Below, piece by piece: positions 9,887 to 19,339 of a stretch of 64,000 nucleotides of DNA (position 1 is its first letter; every line of letters begins with the position of its first letter). Below the pieces are notes generated by a model. That model saw only the letters and a list, made by a program, of their open reading frames with translations. It was not told the DNA's origin and searched no databases. The position numbers and the translations under genes were made by a program. The stretch is from an uncultured Anaeroplasma sp. (GTDB taxonomy: Bacteria; Bacillota_I; Bacilli_A; Acholeplasmatales; Anaeroplasmataceae), in NCBI GenBank assembly GCA_945919465.1, contig CAMEJG010000005.1, positions 16,923 through 80,922 of the forward strand, written 5' to 3'.

Positions 9887-10365
9887 TTTAGTTCCTCCAA
9901 AATTTGAGAAATTGATTCATCTAAATTAATATTTTCAATTGTAATATCTTGAAAATATTCATATAAGGCCTTTCTTTCGGCATATAATGTAGAAATTGAT
10001 TTAGTTTTAAGTAAAGGTCTAATATCCTCTGTACCATAAACTCTATTTTCCAATATTTCTACTGGCACCTTCAAATAAATACATTTACCTTTTTTCATTA
10101 TTTCTTTATGAAGCTTATTCTTTATTATTCCTCCACCTGTAGAAATAACTACATTATCTAAATTACTTAATTCCTTTAGAGTGTTAGTTTCTAACGCTCT
10201 AAAATATTCTTCTCCATAAAAATTAAATATTTCATCAATGAACATACATGCTTTTTTTTCTATATATTCATCCATATCAATAAATTGATAATTAAGTACT
10301 TGACTTAATTTTTTACCTAATTCAGATTTACCAGCACCAGGCATTCCTATCAAATAGATAATCAT
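9883..10365 (-). CDS. aroK: Shikimate kinase
   Basis: Shikimate kinase phosphorylates shikimate at O3 using ATP. The protein has an N-terminal P-loop (GMPGAGKSELG), the shikimate-binding DMDEYIE near residue 32, FRALETNTL in the SK domain, the Walker-B-like STGGGII, and the lid Arg in the DIRPLL segment. Length (160 aa) is typical. It overlaps both neighbours (miaA upstream, aroQ downstream) by four bases, so mutS-mutL-miaA-aroK-aroQ probably form one operon. Confidence 0.95.
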   Translation of the reverse strand: MIIYLIGMPGAGKSELGKKLSQVLNYQFIDMDEYIEKKACMFIDEIFNFYGEEYFRALETNTLKELSNLDNVVISTGGGIIKNKLHKEIMKKGKCIYLKVPVEILENRVYGTEDIRPLLKTKSISTLYAERKALYEYFQDITIENINLDESISQILEELK

Positions 10366-11249
10366 TTATTATACCATTCCTTTATATCTGATAATATATT
10401 ATTAAATAAATCATTATAATTTATACTAGCATCATAGAAATTAGAATTCATTTGATTTTTAAACCAGGTTTCTTGTCTTTTAGCTAAATGTCTAGTATTT
10501 TTCTTTATTTCTTCTATTGCTGTTGTAAGAGTAATTAAATTATTAAAATAAGGAATAAATTCCTGATATCCTATTGCGTGAGGATAAATACCCTTATCAA
10601 ATAGTGATTTCACCTCATCTAATAAACCTTCATTAAGCATAATATCAACTCTTTGATTAATTCTTTCATAAAGCTTTTCTCTATCCATAGATAAATAAAC
10701 AATAAAATAATCATAAAGAGGTGTTTTTTTATTATCAAAGCTATGAATAGATTTATTAGTTTCTTCTAATACCTCTAAAGCTCTCAATACTCTTTTTCTA
10801 TTATTAGGGTGTAGCTTAGTTTTATCAATAAAAGGATCTCTTTCAAGTAATAATGAATATAATTCTAGATTAGAATAGGCTTCATATTTTTTAGAATAAT
10901 CTAAACTTCTTTTTGATGCTTCAAATTCATAGTCAAATAATACACTTTGAATATATAAGCCAGTACCTCCACAAATTAGTGAAAGATCACTACTATCAAT
11001 TATTTTTCTAGCATCAGCTTGAAAATCAGCAACACTATAGGTATCATTAGGTTCTCTAATATCAATTAAATAATGCTTTACTTCTTTTTGTTCTTCCTTT
11101 GTAGGCTTCGCACTACCTATATCTAACCCTTTATATACTGCAACACTATCACCACTAATTATTGAGGTGTTTAATGCTTTAGCTAAATCTATAGAAAGCT
11201 TAGTTTTCCCTACTGCAGTAGGACCTACAACTACTATAACCTTTTTCAT
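10362..11249 (-). CDS. miaA: tRNA dimethylallyltransferase
   Basis: MiaA adds a dimethylallyl group to N6 of A37 in tRNAs that read UNN codons. It has the P-loop GPTAVGKTKLS, the conserved SGDSVAVYKGLDIGSAKPT stretch (variant of DSxQVYr), GGTGLYIQSVL, and the C-terminal tRNA-binding region (QRVDIMLNEGL, GYQEF, TRHLAKRQETWFKN). Length (295 aa) is typical. It overlaps mutL by four bases; mutL-miaA linkage is common in bacteria, including Bacillus. Confidence 0.97.
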   Translation of the reverse strand: MKKVIVVVGPTAVGKTKLSIDLAKALNTSIISGDSVAVYKGLDIGSAKPTKEEQKEVKHYLIDIREPNDTYSVADFQADARKIIDSSDLSLICGGTGLYIQSVLFDYEFEASKRSLDYSKKYEAYSNLELYSLLLERDPFIDKTKLHPNNRKRVLRALEVLEETNKSIHSFDNKKTPLYDYFIVYLSMDREKLYERINQRVDIMLNEGLLDEVKSLFDKGIYPHAIGYQEFIPYFNNLITLTTAIEEIKKNTRHLAKRQETWFKNQMNSNFYDASINYNDLFNNILSDIKEWYNK

Positions 11250-13030
11250 TTAGTTTGAATCCTTTCAAACATTTTTTCTAAATCCTTTTGTGATAACTCA
11301 ATAATAGTAGGTCTACCATGAGGACAGGTAAAAGGATTTTTACAGGTATCTAAATTTTTCATTAATGAATCTATTTCAATTCTAGATAATTGATGATTAG
11401 CCTTAATTGATGCTTTACAGCTTATTTGCTTTGCGATATTATCTCTAAAATGAATTATATCTATTTTTTTATTATTAATTAATAATGATAATATTTCATA
11501 AACTAATGAATCTACTTCATCTAGCTTAGCCCATAAAGGGATTTCTCTAATAACGTAATCATTATTACCAAGAGATTCTAATCTAAAGCCTATTTTCAAA
11601 AATTCATCAATATTAGAGTCTATATATAATGCTTCTTCCTTTGTAAAATGAATTGATATAGGAATTAATAGCTCTGTAGTAGGTTGATTAGGGTTACCTA
11701 ATAGCTCATAATATTTTTCATAATTATATCTTTCCTGAGCAGCATGCTGATCAACTAAATAAATGCTATAAATACCTTGAAATATTAAATAAGTTCCAAA
11801 AATAGTACCTACATATTCCATATGTGGAAAATGAGATTCAATTGGTTTTGGTATCTGTTCTATTTTTGTTTCAATCAATTTATTTTCCATAGAGGTTTTT
11901 ATTTTTTCATTAGTAATTACTGTTTTTTCTTCTTTATCATTAGAAATATATTCAGTAGTATTTTCATTTAAAGAATATATATTATCAAATATAGTTTGTT
12001 TTAAATAGGATTCTTTTTTATTTATTTCTCTTTCAGGAATATGAGTAGTACTCATTAAGGCTTTTATTATCTCATCCTTAAGTCTCATACATAGTTCTTC
12101 CTCATTTGAAATTTTTATTTCTGTTTTAGTAGGATGAACATTAACATCAACTAGTAATGGATCAATATCAAAATATAATATTACAATTGGATATTTTCCT
12201 ATTGGTAAATAAGTATGAAATCCATCGACTACAGCATTAGTAATATTATAATTTTTTACATATCTACCATTACAAATCATTGTAATTTCTAATTTATTAG
12301 AACGATAGATACTAGGCTTAACTAAAACTAAATGAGTTTTATAACCATCTGCAATATAACTACTTTCTATTACATTTTTAGCTGCCTCTACTCCATAAAT
12401 TTCTCCAATTAGAGTTTTATAGGAGTTAGAACCTGTAGTTTGAAATATAAGTTTATCATCATGATAAACACTAAACCTTAAGGAAGGCTTAGACATAGAA
12501 ATTCTATCAATATAAAACATAATACTTGCAAGCTCACTTTTAGCTGATTTCATGTATTTTAATCTTGCAGGAGTATTAAAAAATAGTCCTTTAACTATAA
12601 CTGAGGTACCCTTATTAGAGTGAGTAACTTCTGATTCTATTTTACTTCCAGCTTTATAAGTGCAGCTATATCCCTTAACACCATCAACACTAGAAGTAAT
12701 GGTCATAGTTGAGACACTTGCGATAGAAGCAATCGCCTCACCTCTAAAGCCTAAGGTTAATATTCTTAATAAATCATATTCATTTTTTATTTTTGAAGTA
12801 GCATGAGGAATAAATGCCATCAATACATCATCCTCATCCATTCCATCTCCATCATCAACGATATTAATATAATCTAAGCCACCATTTTTTAAATAAATAG
12901 TTATAGATTTACTATTCGCATCTATTGAGTTTTCAACTAATTCCTTAACAACACTAGAAGGACGCTCTACAACCTCTCCAGCCGCTATTAGATTAGCTAA
13001 AGAAGTACTCATTTTTTCTATCTTACCCAT
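11246..13030 (-). CDS. mutL: DNA mismatch repair endonuclease MutL
   Basis: MutL couples mismatch recognition by MutS to strand incision. The N-terminal GHKL ATPase is intact (ELVENSIDAN, DDGDGMDEDD, LGFRGEAIASI; residues ~30-110). A low-complexity linker follows around residues 330-400. The C-terminal domain carries the nicking-endonuclease motif DQHAAQERYNYE starting at residue 427, and CPHGRPT near the end. The protein is therefore the nicking type found in bacteria lacking MutH. Its start codon overlaps the mutS stop (TAATG), indicating coupling. Confidence 0.97.
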   Translation of the reverse strand: MGKIEKMSTSLANLIAAGEVVERPSSVVKELVENSIDANSKSITIYLKNGGLDYINIVDDGDGMDEDDVLMAFIPHATSKIKNEYDLLRILTLGFRGEAIASIASVSTMTITSSVDGVKGYSCTYKAGSKIESEVTHSNKGTSVIVKGLFFNTPARLKYMKSAKSELASIMFYIDRISMSKPSLRFSVYHDDKLIFQTTGSNSYKTLIGEIYGVEAAKNVIESSYIADGYKTHLVLVKPSIYRSNKLEITMICNGRYVKNYNITNAVVDGFHTYLPIGKYPIVILYFDIDPLLVDVNVHPTKTEIKISNEEELCMRLKDEIIKALMSTTHIPEREINKKESYLKQTIFDNIYSLNENTTEYISNDKEEKTVITNEKIKTSMENKLIETKIEQIPKPIESHFPHMEYVGTIFGTYLIFQGIYSIYLVDQHAAQERYNYEKYYELLGNPNQPTTELLIPISIHFTKEEALYIDSNIDEFLKIGFRLESLGNNDYVIREIPLWAKLDEVDSLVYEILSLLINNKKIDIIHFRDNIAKQISCKASIKANHQLSRIEIDSLMKNLDTCKNPFTCPHGRPTIIELSQKDLEKMFERIQTK

Positions 13031-15570
13031 TATTCTAGCTCCTTTAGCTCATATAGTAGATTTAAAGCCTCTAGTGGCGACATTCTATTTATATCAACTG
13101 AATCTAATCTTTTCTTGATAAGTTCAGCCTTTGTTTCCTTTTTAACCTCTTCTTTATTATCATATTCCTCAAAATTAAATAAATCTAAAGTAATACCTCT
13201 ATCTGATTTATTATCCTCTTCTAATATTTTAAGAATTTGTTTACTTCTTTCAATTAAAGATTTAGGTAATCCTGCTAAAGAGGCAACATTAATGCCATAG
13301 CTTTTATCAGTTGCTCCATCAATAACCTTATGCAAAAATGATACTCCATTTTCAGTTTCTAATGCTTCAACATGAACATTCTTTAACCTTTTTAATTTTG
13401 ATTCTAATTGAGTTAATTCATGGTAATGAGTAGAAAATAAAGTAACACAGCCTACTCTTTCATGTAAATATTCTAAAATAGCTTGAGCTAATGCCATACC
13501 ATCAAAGGTGGCAGTACCTCTACCAATTTCATCAAATAAAACTAAACTATTTTTTGTAGCATTTGTAATAGCATAATTAGCCTCAACCATTTCAACCATA
13601 AAAGTAGATTGACCTGATACTAGATCATCTGATGCTCCAATTCTTGTAAAAATAGAATCAAAAATCATCAAATCAGCACTTTTAGCTGGAACAAAAGAAC
13701 CCATTTGTGCCATTACAATTATACAAGCAAGCATTCTCATATAAGTTGATTTACCACTCATATTAGGGCCTGTTATTAACATCATATTATATCTATTAAT
13801 AACTACATCATTAACAATATAATTACCCTTCATAAGAGTTTCTAATACTGGATGTCTTCCATCTACAATATTTACTTCTCTATTTGTATTAAAATGGGGT
13901 CTTACATAATTATTTTTCACTGCAATATCAGATAAAGAAATATAACAATCAATTATAGAAATATCATCAGCAAGCTCCTGTAATGATTCTACAAATTGTA
14001 AGGCTGCCTTACGAAGATTAATAAATATTTCATATTCAATAGATTCTATTTGTTCTTTAGCATTGATAACTAATTGTTCATATTTTTTTAAATCTTGAGA
14101 AATAAATCTTTCACTATTAGCTAAAGTTGCTCTTCTTTCATATCCAGGGTCTATTTGTGCATCTCTTAATGCCACCTTAGTTATTTCAATATAATAGCCT
14201 TGAACTCTATTATATCCTACCTTAAGATTCTTTATTCCAGTTCTTTCTCTTTCTTTAGCCTCGTAATTTAATATCCAATCCTTACCATTTTTAGAGATAT
14301 TTTTTACCTCATCGAGTTTTTCATCAAAGCCCTCTTTAATCATTCCACCCTCTTTTACTGATAAAGGAGGATTATCAACTAAAGCTCCATCTAGTAATTC
14401 ATAAAGCTCAGTATGAGGATCCATATGATTTTTTAGCTCATTAAAGCCTAATTCTTCAAGCTTTTCTATCACAAAAGGTACATTTTTTAAGGATCTTCTA
14501 AGCCATACTAAATCCTTAGCATTACAAGTCCCCTGAGAAATTCTACCAATAATACGCTCTAGATCATAAACATCCTTAAAATAGGTTTTTATTTCTTCTT
14601 TTATAATATAAGAATCATTTAATTTCTCAATGCAATCTAATCTTTCATTTATTTGATTAATATCAACTAATGGCTTATCCATCCATTTATGTAAAAGTCT
14701 TGATCCCATTGCTGTTTGACATTTATCCATTAACCATAATAAAGAACCATTCTTATTTGATAATCTTAATGTTTCAGAAAGTTCTAAATTCTTTTTTGTA
14801 AAGGCATCTAAATGAAGATAATTAGCCTTAACATAGGATTTGAATTTTTTAAAATGACTAGGCTCAAGCTTTTGAGTATCAATAAAATATTGAATTAATA
14901 TACCAACTGCACTATGATAAATAGGATCTATTTCAGATACAATATTTATTAGCTTAAGAGGGATTTCCTTTTTATCCTCATACGAAATTACAATTTGATT
15001 TTTTTGACAAAAATCCTTTAAATCCTTTATATTTAAATCTTTATTAATTACAAGTTCTTTTATATGCTGACTAATTATTTCATTAGCCATTAAATCAAAA
15101 CCCTTAAAACTAGTAACATAACCCTCGCCCGTTGTAATATCACTATAGCATAATACATATTCTCTATTGACATATATAATAGACCCAATATAATTATTTT
15201 CCTTATCAATTAATCCAGAATCAATTGTACCAGGAGTAATAACCTTAATCACTCCTCTTTTTACAATTCCCTTAGCCTCTTTAGGATCTTCAATTTGTTC
15301 TGCTATTGCGACCTTATAGCCACGTGCTACTAGCTTTTCAACATATTGATCTGCCGCATGAAATGGTACTCCACACATAGGTACTCTTTCATCAGTACCA
15401 GCATCCTTACCAGTTAAAGCTAGTTCAAGCTCCTTTGAACCTAAATATGCATCATCAAAAAACATTTCATAAAAATCACCAACACGATAAAATACTATCA
15501 TATCCTGGTAATCTTTTTTTAATTCCAAATACTGCTCCATCATAGGAGAGTATTTTACTTCCTTATCCAT
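13030..15570 (-). CDS. mutS: DNA mismatch recognition protein MutS
   Basis: MutS binds mispaired and looped DNA and uses ATP to activate MutL. The N-terminal mismatch-binding domain has the Phe-x-Glu wedge (GDFYEMF, near residue 37). The lever and clamp occupy the middle. The C-terminal ATPase has Walker A (GPNMSGKSTY), Walker B with signature (LVLFDEIGRGTATFDG) and the STHYHEL His-loop. Length (846 aa) matches MutS1 and not the MutS2 family. It leads the mutS-mutL-miaA-aroK-aroQ run. cotE, which sits next to mutS in Bacillus, lies about 5.6 kb upstream here. Confidence 0.98.
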   Translation of the reverse strand: MDKEVKYSPMMEQYLELKKDYQDMIVFYRVGDFYEMFFDDAYLGSKELELALTGKDAGTDERVPMCGVPFHAADQYVEKLVARGYKVAIAEQIEDPKEAKGIVKRGVIKVITPGTIDSGLIDKENNYIGSIIYVNREYVLCYSDITTGEGYVTSFKGFDLMANEIISQHIKELVINKDLNIKDLKDFCQKNQIVISYEDKKEIPLKLINIVSEIDPIYHSAVGILIQYFIDTQKLEPSHFKKFKSYVKANYLHLDAFTKKNLELSETLRLSNKNGSLLWLMDKCQTAMGSRLLHKWMDKPLVDINQINERLDCIEKLNDSYIIKEEIKTYFKDVYDLERIIGRISQGTCNAKDLVWLRRSLKNVPFVIEKLEELGFNELKNHMDPHTELYELLDGALVDNPPLSVKEGGMIKEGFDEKLDEVKNISKNGKDWILNYEAKERERTGIKNLKVGYNRVQGYYIEITKVALRDAQIDPGYERRATLANSERFISQDLKKYEQLVINAKEQIESIEYEIFINLRKAALQFVESLQELADDISIIDCYISLSDIAVKNNYVRPHFNTNREVNIVDGRHPVLETLMKGNYIVNDVVINRYNMMLITGPNMSGKSTYMRMLACIIVMAQMGSFVPAKSADLMIFDSIFTRIGASDDLVSGQSTFMVEMVEANYAITNATKNSLVLFDEIGRGTATFDGMALAQAILEYLHERVGCVTLFSTHYHELTQLESKLKRLKNVHVEALETENGVSFLHKVIDGATDKSYGINVASLAGLPKSLIERSKQILKILEEDNKSDRGITLDLFNFEEYDNKEEVKKETKAELIKKRLDSVDINRMSPLEALNLLYELKELE

Positions 15571-15585
15571 ATAATACCACCACTA

Positions 15586-17238
15586 TTATTTAAAAAAATA
15601 TATCCATAAAAAGAAAACCATTATAGCTACTGCAATGCCTAAAATAATTAATAAAATAATCATTTTAGCTTTTCCTTCCTTAAGATGTAATAGCTTCTTA
15701 TCTCCAAATTGTTCATTTTTATAAACCTTATTTAAGCTTTCATCCTTTTGAAATGGATTTTCTTTTACTTCTTCTTTATCCTCTTCAAGAATCGAATTAA
15801 TTAAGGCTTCAGTTTCACTATCAACATCTTTATTCTCAGAAACAATATCTGAAGAAGAAATTTCTTCATTTTCAACCTCTATATATTCATCCTCTATAAA
15901 ATCAGAATTACTATCTAAATGAAGTTCCTCCTCAAAGGGATTATTTTCAGGATATATTATTTCCTCATTTGAAGAAATATCTTCACTTTCTTCTATAACT
16001 TCTTCTTGAGATTCTTCCATTTCTCCTTGATATTCTTCTATTTCTTCTATAACTTCTTCTTGAGGTTCTTCAATTGCTTCCTCTTCATCTATTACATCCT
16101 CTTCAATACCATTTATAGAATCAATAGTATCTTCTAAATCTTCAGAAATTGTTCCATTTTCTTCAATAGATTCTTTAGCAGACTCTAAAGAATTCATATC
16201 ATCTAATTGAGTAGTAGATTCTTCTTCATAACTTTCTAATGATTCATTATTAGATAATGAAATAGGCTCTTCTATTTCTAATTCTTCAGACTCATCATTT
16301 GAAATTTCTAATTCCTCAAAAACATTTTCATCACTATTTAAATTAATAACACTATTGTTATCATTTTCTAATTTATCAAAGGAAATACTAAATTCTATTG
16401 GATAATATGAATCTTCAGCTACTATTTTATCAACAACAGTTTTTGAAATATCACACATAGATATATAGAATAATAAATAACTAGCACGTTCCATATTACT
16501 CATGTTAACATGCATAGGTAAATTGATTCTATCACAATAGGTTTTAAGCTGCTCAAAGCTCATTCTTTGAAGCTCTAATTCTACCGCTCTTGACATTTGA
16601 CCATTAGAATTCAAATAATAATTAGCATATTCAAGGAACTGCTCATGGTCTAATTCATAAGGAATCTCAAGTCCATATTTCTCACATAAGTCATTAATAT
16701 CTTCATCTGTTGCAGATAAAGGGAAATATTTTTTTAAATCCTCAATTTCTCTACCATCAAAGCTAGTTTTAGTCTCTAATGAAGCAGCAGAAATATAATT
16801 AAAATATTTATCAAAGGATTCAATAGGTAATTTCTTAAGAGATTTTAAATAAGATATTTCACCATCTGTAATATCTAAGCTTTCAAAATTTTCAATAATA
16901 AGCTTAAATAAATAAATTCTATATTCTTCAAATTCCTCATCATTAATTCCTAATCTTTTAACCAATCTAAATAATTGCTCTTCTGTAAAAAAAGGATAAT
17001 ATTGTAATCGTTCAAATTCTTCCTTAGATAAATCATTAGAATTAAGAGTAACAATTTTTTTATTTAATAAAGCAGTTAATGCCATAACATTAACCGCTCT
17101 TGGCATTTGAATTCTTCTATTAGATAAGAAATGGAAAATTTGATCACCAGATAATATTGCAAACTTTCTAATTAATACATCTAACTTATATGATTTACCA
17201 AAAATAACCACACTATTTTTATCAAAATTTATCTTCAT
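15586..17238 (-). CDS. Acidic, C-terminally membrane-anchored protein, function unknown
   Basis: I do not recognise this protein. Residues 1-280 are a folded, largely helical region without known motifs (begins MKINFDKNSV). Residues ~290-510 are a Glu/Asp/Ser-rich low-complexity stretch. The C terminus has one strongly hydrophobic segment (MIILLIILGIAVAIMVFF) followed by a few residues, so it should be tail-anchored with the acidic region in the cytoplasm. The ORF track begins at a TTG two codons earlier; the ATG at 17238 is better placed behind GGAGG. It lies 15 bases before mutS on the same strand but has no evident repair function. A division or envelope scaffold role is speculation. Confidence 0.75.
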   Translation of the reverse strand: MKINFDKNSVVIFGKSYKLDVLIRKFAILSGDQIFHFLSNRRIQMPRAVNVMALTALLNKKIVTLNSNDLSKEEFERLQYYPFFTEEQLFRLVKRLGINDEEFEEYRIYLFKLIIENFESLDITDGEISYLKSLKKLPIESFDKYFNYISAASLETKTSFDGREIEDLKKYFPLSATDEDINDLCEKYGLEIPYELDHEQFLEYANYYLNSNGQMSRAVELELQRMSFEQLKTYCDRINLPMHVNMSNMERASYLLFYISMCDISKTVVDKIVAEDSYYPIEFSISFDKLENDNNSVINLNSDENVFEELEISNDESEELEIEEPISLSNNESLESYEEESTTQLDDMNSLESAKESIEENGTISEDLEDTIDSINGIEEDVIDEEEAIEEPQEEVIEEIEEYQGEMEESQEEVIEESEDISSNEEIIYPENNPFEEELHLDSNSDFIEDEYIEVENEEISSSDIVSENKDVDSETEALINSILEEDKEEVKENPFQKDESLNKVYKNEQFGDKKLLHLKEGKAKMIILLIILGIAVAIMVFFLWIYFFK

Positions 17239-17553
17239 AATCAAACCTCCAAAAAAGCTTATATTATATATTATAATATAACAATCCTTCTAAAACAACA
17301 AAATAAAAATTATTTAAAAAATTAAGGCTAATAAATTAGTGTAATAAATATTAAAAATATATTTATAATAAAAATACCTCTTATTAATCTAGTGGAGTTG
17401 CCTAAAACCATTAAATAAATAAGAGGTATTTTATTTTAGATTTAATTATAATAAAAATTTATATTAGCTTTGATTCTTACACTTCATATAATATTATAAA
17501 ATTATACTAAAAGATATATTTATAATTCAATTTCATTATAATTCTTAAGTTTA
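17239..17553. other. Intergenic region, 315 bp
   Basis: This very AT-rich gap separates the ABC exporter operon from the acidic membrane protein. It holds the ribosome site and probable promoter of the latter (TATAAT-like sequences near 17265-17280 on the minus strand) and a strong terminator at 17371-17432. I see no credible small ORF or RNA gene in it. Confidence 0.6.
17371..17432. terminator. Long-stem terminator of the ABC exporter operon
   Basis: A perfect 15-bp inverted repeat (AAAATACCTCTTATT and its complement) encloses a 32-base loop. A-rich sequence on one side and T-rich on the other make it usable in both directions. It lies downstream of the exporter genes on the minus strand. 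Confidence 0.7.
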
Positions 17554-19338
17554 TTACTCTTGATTCTTAAACTGAAGCTCATAAAGCTTATAATAATATC
17601 CTTTATTAGATAATAGTTTTTGATGATTACCACTTTCAACTATTTCTCCATGAGATAAAACAATAATATTATCTGCATGCTGAATAGTAGATAATCGATG
17701 TGCTACTACTATCATAGTACCAATGTTTTTAATCTTTTCTAAAGATTCTTGAATCAATACTTCAGTTTCAGTATCAATATTACTAGTAGCCTCATCAAGT
17801 ATTAATATTTGTGGCTTATGTAAAACAGTTCTAGCAAATGATAATAATTGTCTTTGCCCCTGGCTGAAATTTTCTCCTCTTTCAATCACCTCTTCATCTA
17901 GACCATGTTCAAGCTTATTAATAAACCTATCAGCATTTACATAGCTAATAGCATTATTAATTTCTTCATCAGAAAATTTATCATCATGAAGAGTAATATT
18001 AGATTTAATAGTACCACTAAATAAGAAAACATCTTGAAGCATTTGTCCTATATTTCTTCTTAATGATTCAATCTTAATTTTTCTAATATCAATATCATCA
18101 ATTAAAATACTACCTGATTGAATTTCATAATTTCTAACAATAAGACCTAATATTGTCGTTTTTCCAGCTCCTGTTGCCCCAACAAAAGCAACAGTTTCAC
18201 CAGGAGATATAACAAAAGATACATCCTTTAAGATCCATTCATCCTTTTTATAGCTAAACCATACATTTCTAAATTCTATTTTACCCTTAAAAGCATCAAT
18301 ATCAATAGCATCCTCACTATCTCTTACATCTGGTTCTACATCCAAAAGATTAAATAATCTCTCAGATGCAGTAGTAGCCTTTTGAAGATTATTTAATTGA
18401 TCAGCTAAATTTTGAATAGGATTAAAGAACTTCGATAAATATAAATAGAAAGCAACTATTTCACCAGAGCTTAAGCTAATATATAATCCCATACCAAATG
18501 TTGATGCAACAGCTAAAATATATAAAAGAGTCATAAATGGTCTATAAACTCCAAATGCTATTACTACCCTATAGCCTGCTTTTCTTAATTTTTCATTTTT
18601 AAGACTAAATTCTTTCTTTTTATATTCTTCCTTATTAAATATTTGAATTATTTCCATACCAGATAAATTCTCATTTAAATAAGCATTTAAATCAGATAAA
18701 TATCTTCTTTCATCTCTAAAGGCCTTAGTTACTATTTTACTAAAAATTAATGATGATATAATTATTATTAAAACAAATCCAAGCATTATTAAAGATAATA
18801 TTGGAGAAATAAAAATCATAATAAAATATACACTAATAACAGTCAAAATATTTCTAAGCATTGTAACTAATACATTAGAGAATAAATCAGACATTGATGC
18901 AGTATAAGATGCAACTCTTGTAACTAAAGAGCCTACTGGCATTTCATCAAATTGATTCTGACTCATATTCTCAATATGAGTAAAAACCTCCATTCTAATT
19001 TGATAAATTACATCCTGTCCTGCATGTTGAAGTATTATTGATTCAAAATATAAAATAATTTGATTAACTAATCCAACAACAAAATATATAACTGATAATG
19101 ATATTATCTTATTTAAGGAATCAGATAATACTAAAGTAGTATCATTAGCTAAAATATTAACTATTCTTTCTAATATTAATGGAGCTAATACATCTAAAAA
19201 TACATTAATTAATAATAATATTAATGCTAAAATAAAACTAAGCTTTTTTGGAGCTAAATATCTTAAAATTCTTTTAATTATTACTCTAAAGGGTATTTTT
19301 TTATCTCCCTTTAGCATTAATTCTTTATTATTTTCCAT
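17554..19338 (-). CDS. ABC exporter half-transporter with consensus nucleotide site
   Basis: A type IV ABC exporter half: six membrane segments (residues ~30-320) fused to a C-terminal ATPase domain. Walker A is GATGAGKTT, the signature is FSQGQRQLLSFAR (SQGQ variant), Walker B is ILILDEATSNID with the catalytic Glu, and the switch His is present (VAHRLSTI). It follows the other half-transporter with one base between them. Such pairs form heterodimeric multidrug or lipid exporters of the LmrCD/BmrCD kind. The substrate cannot be read from sequence. Confidence 0.93.
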   Translation of the reverse strand: MENNKELMLKGDKKIPFRVIIKRILRYLAPKKLSFILALILLLINVFLDVLAPLILERIVNILANDTTLVLSDSLNKIISLSVIYFVVGLVNQIILYFESIILQHAGQDVIYQIRMEVFTHIENMSQNQFDEMPVGSLVTRVASYTASMSDLFSNVLVTMLRNILTVISVYFIMIFISPILSLIMLGFVLIIIISSLIFSKIVTKAFRDERRYLSDLNAYLNENLSGMEIIQIFNKEEYKKKEFSLKNEKLRKAGYRVVIAFGVYRPFMTLLYILAVASTFGMGLYISLSSGEIVAFYLYLSKFFNPIQNLADQLNNLQKATTASERLFNLLDVEPDVRDSEDAIDIDAFKGKIEFRNVWFSYKKDEWILKDVSFVISPGETVAFVGATGAGKTTILGLIVRNYEIQSGSILIDDIDIRKIKIESLRRNIGQMLQDVFLFSGTIKSNITLHDDKFSDEEINNAISYVNADRFINKLEHGLDEEVIERGENFSQGQRQLLSFARTVLHKPQILILDEATSNIDTETEVLIQESLEKIKNIGTMIVVAHRLSTIQHADNIIVLSHGEIVESGNHQKLLSNKGYYYKLYELQFKNQE

Positions 19339-19339
19339 T

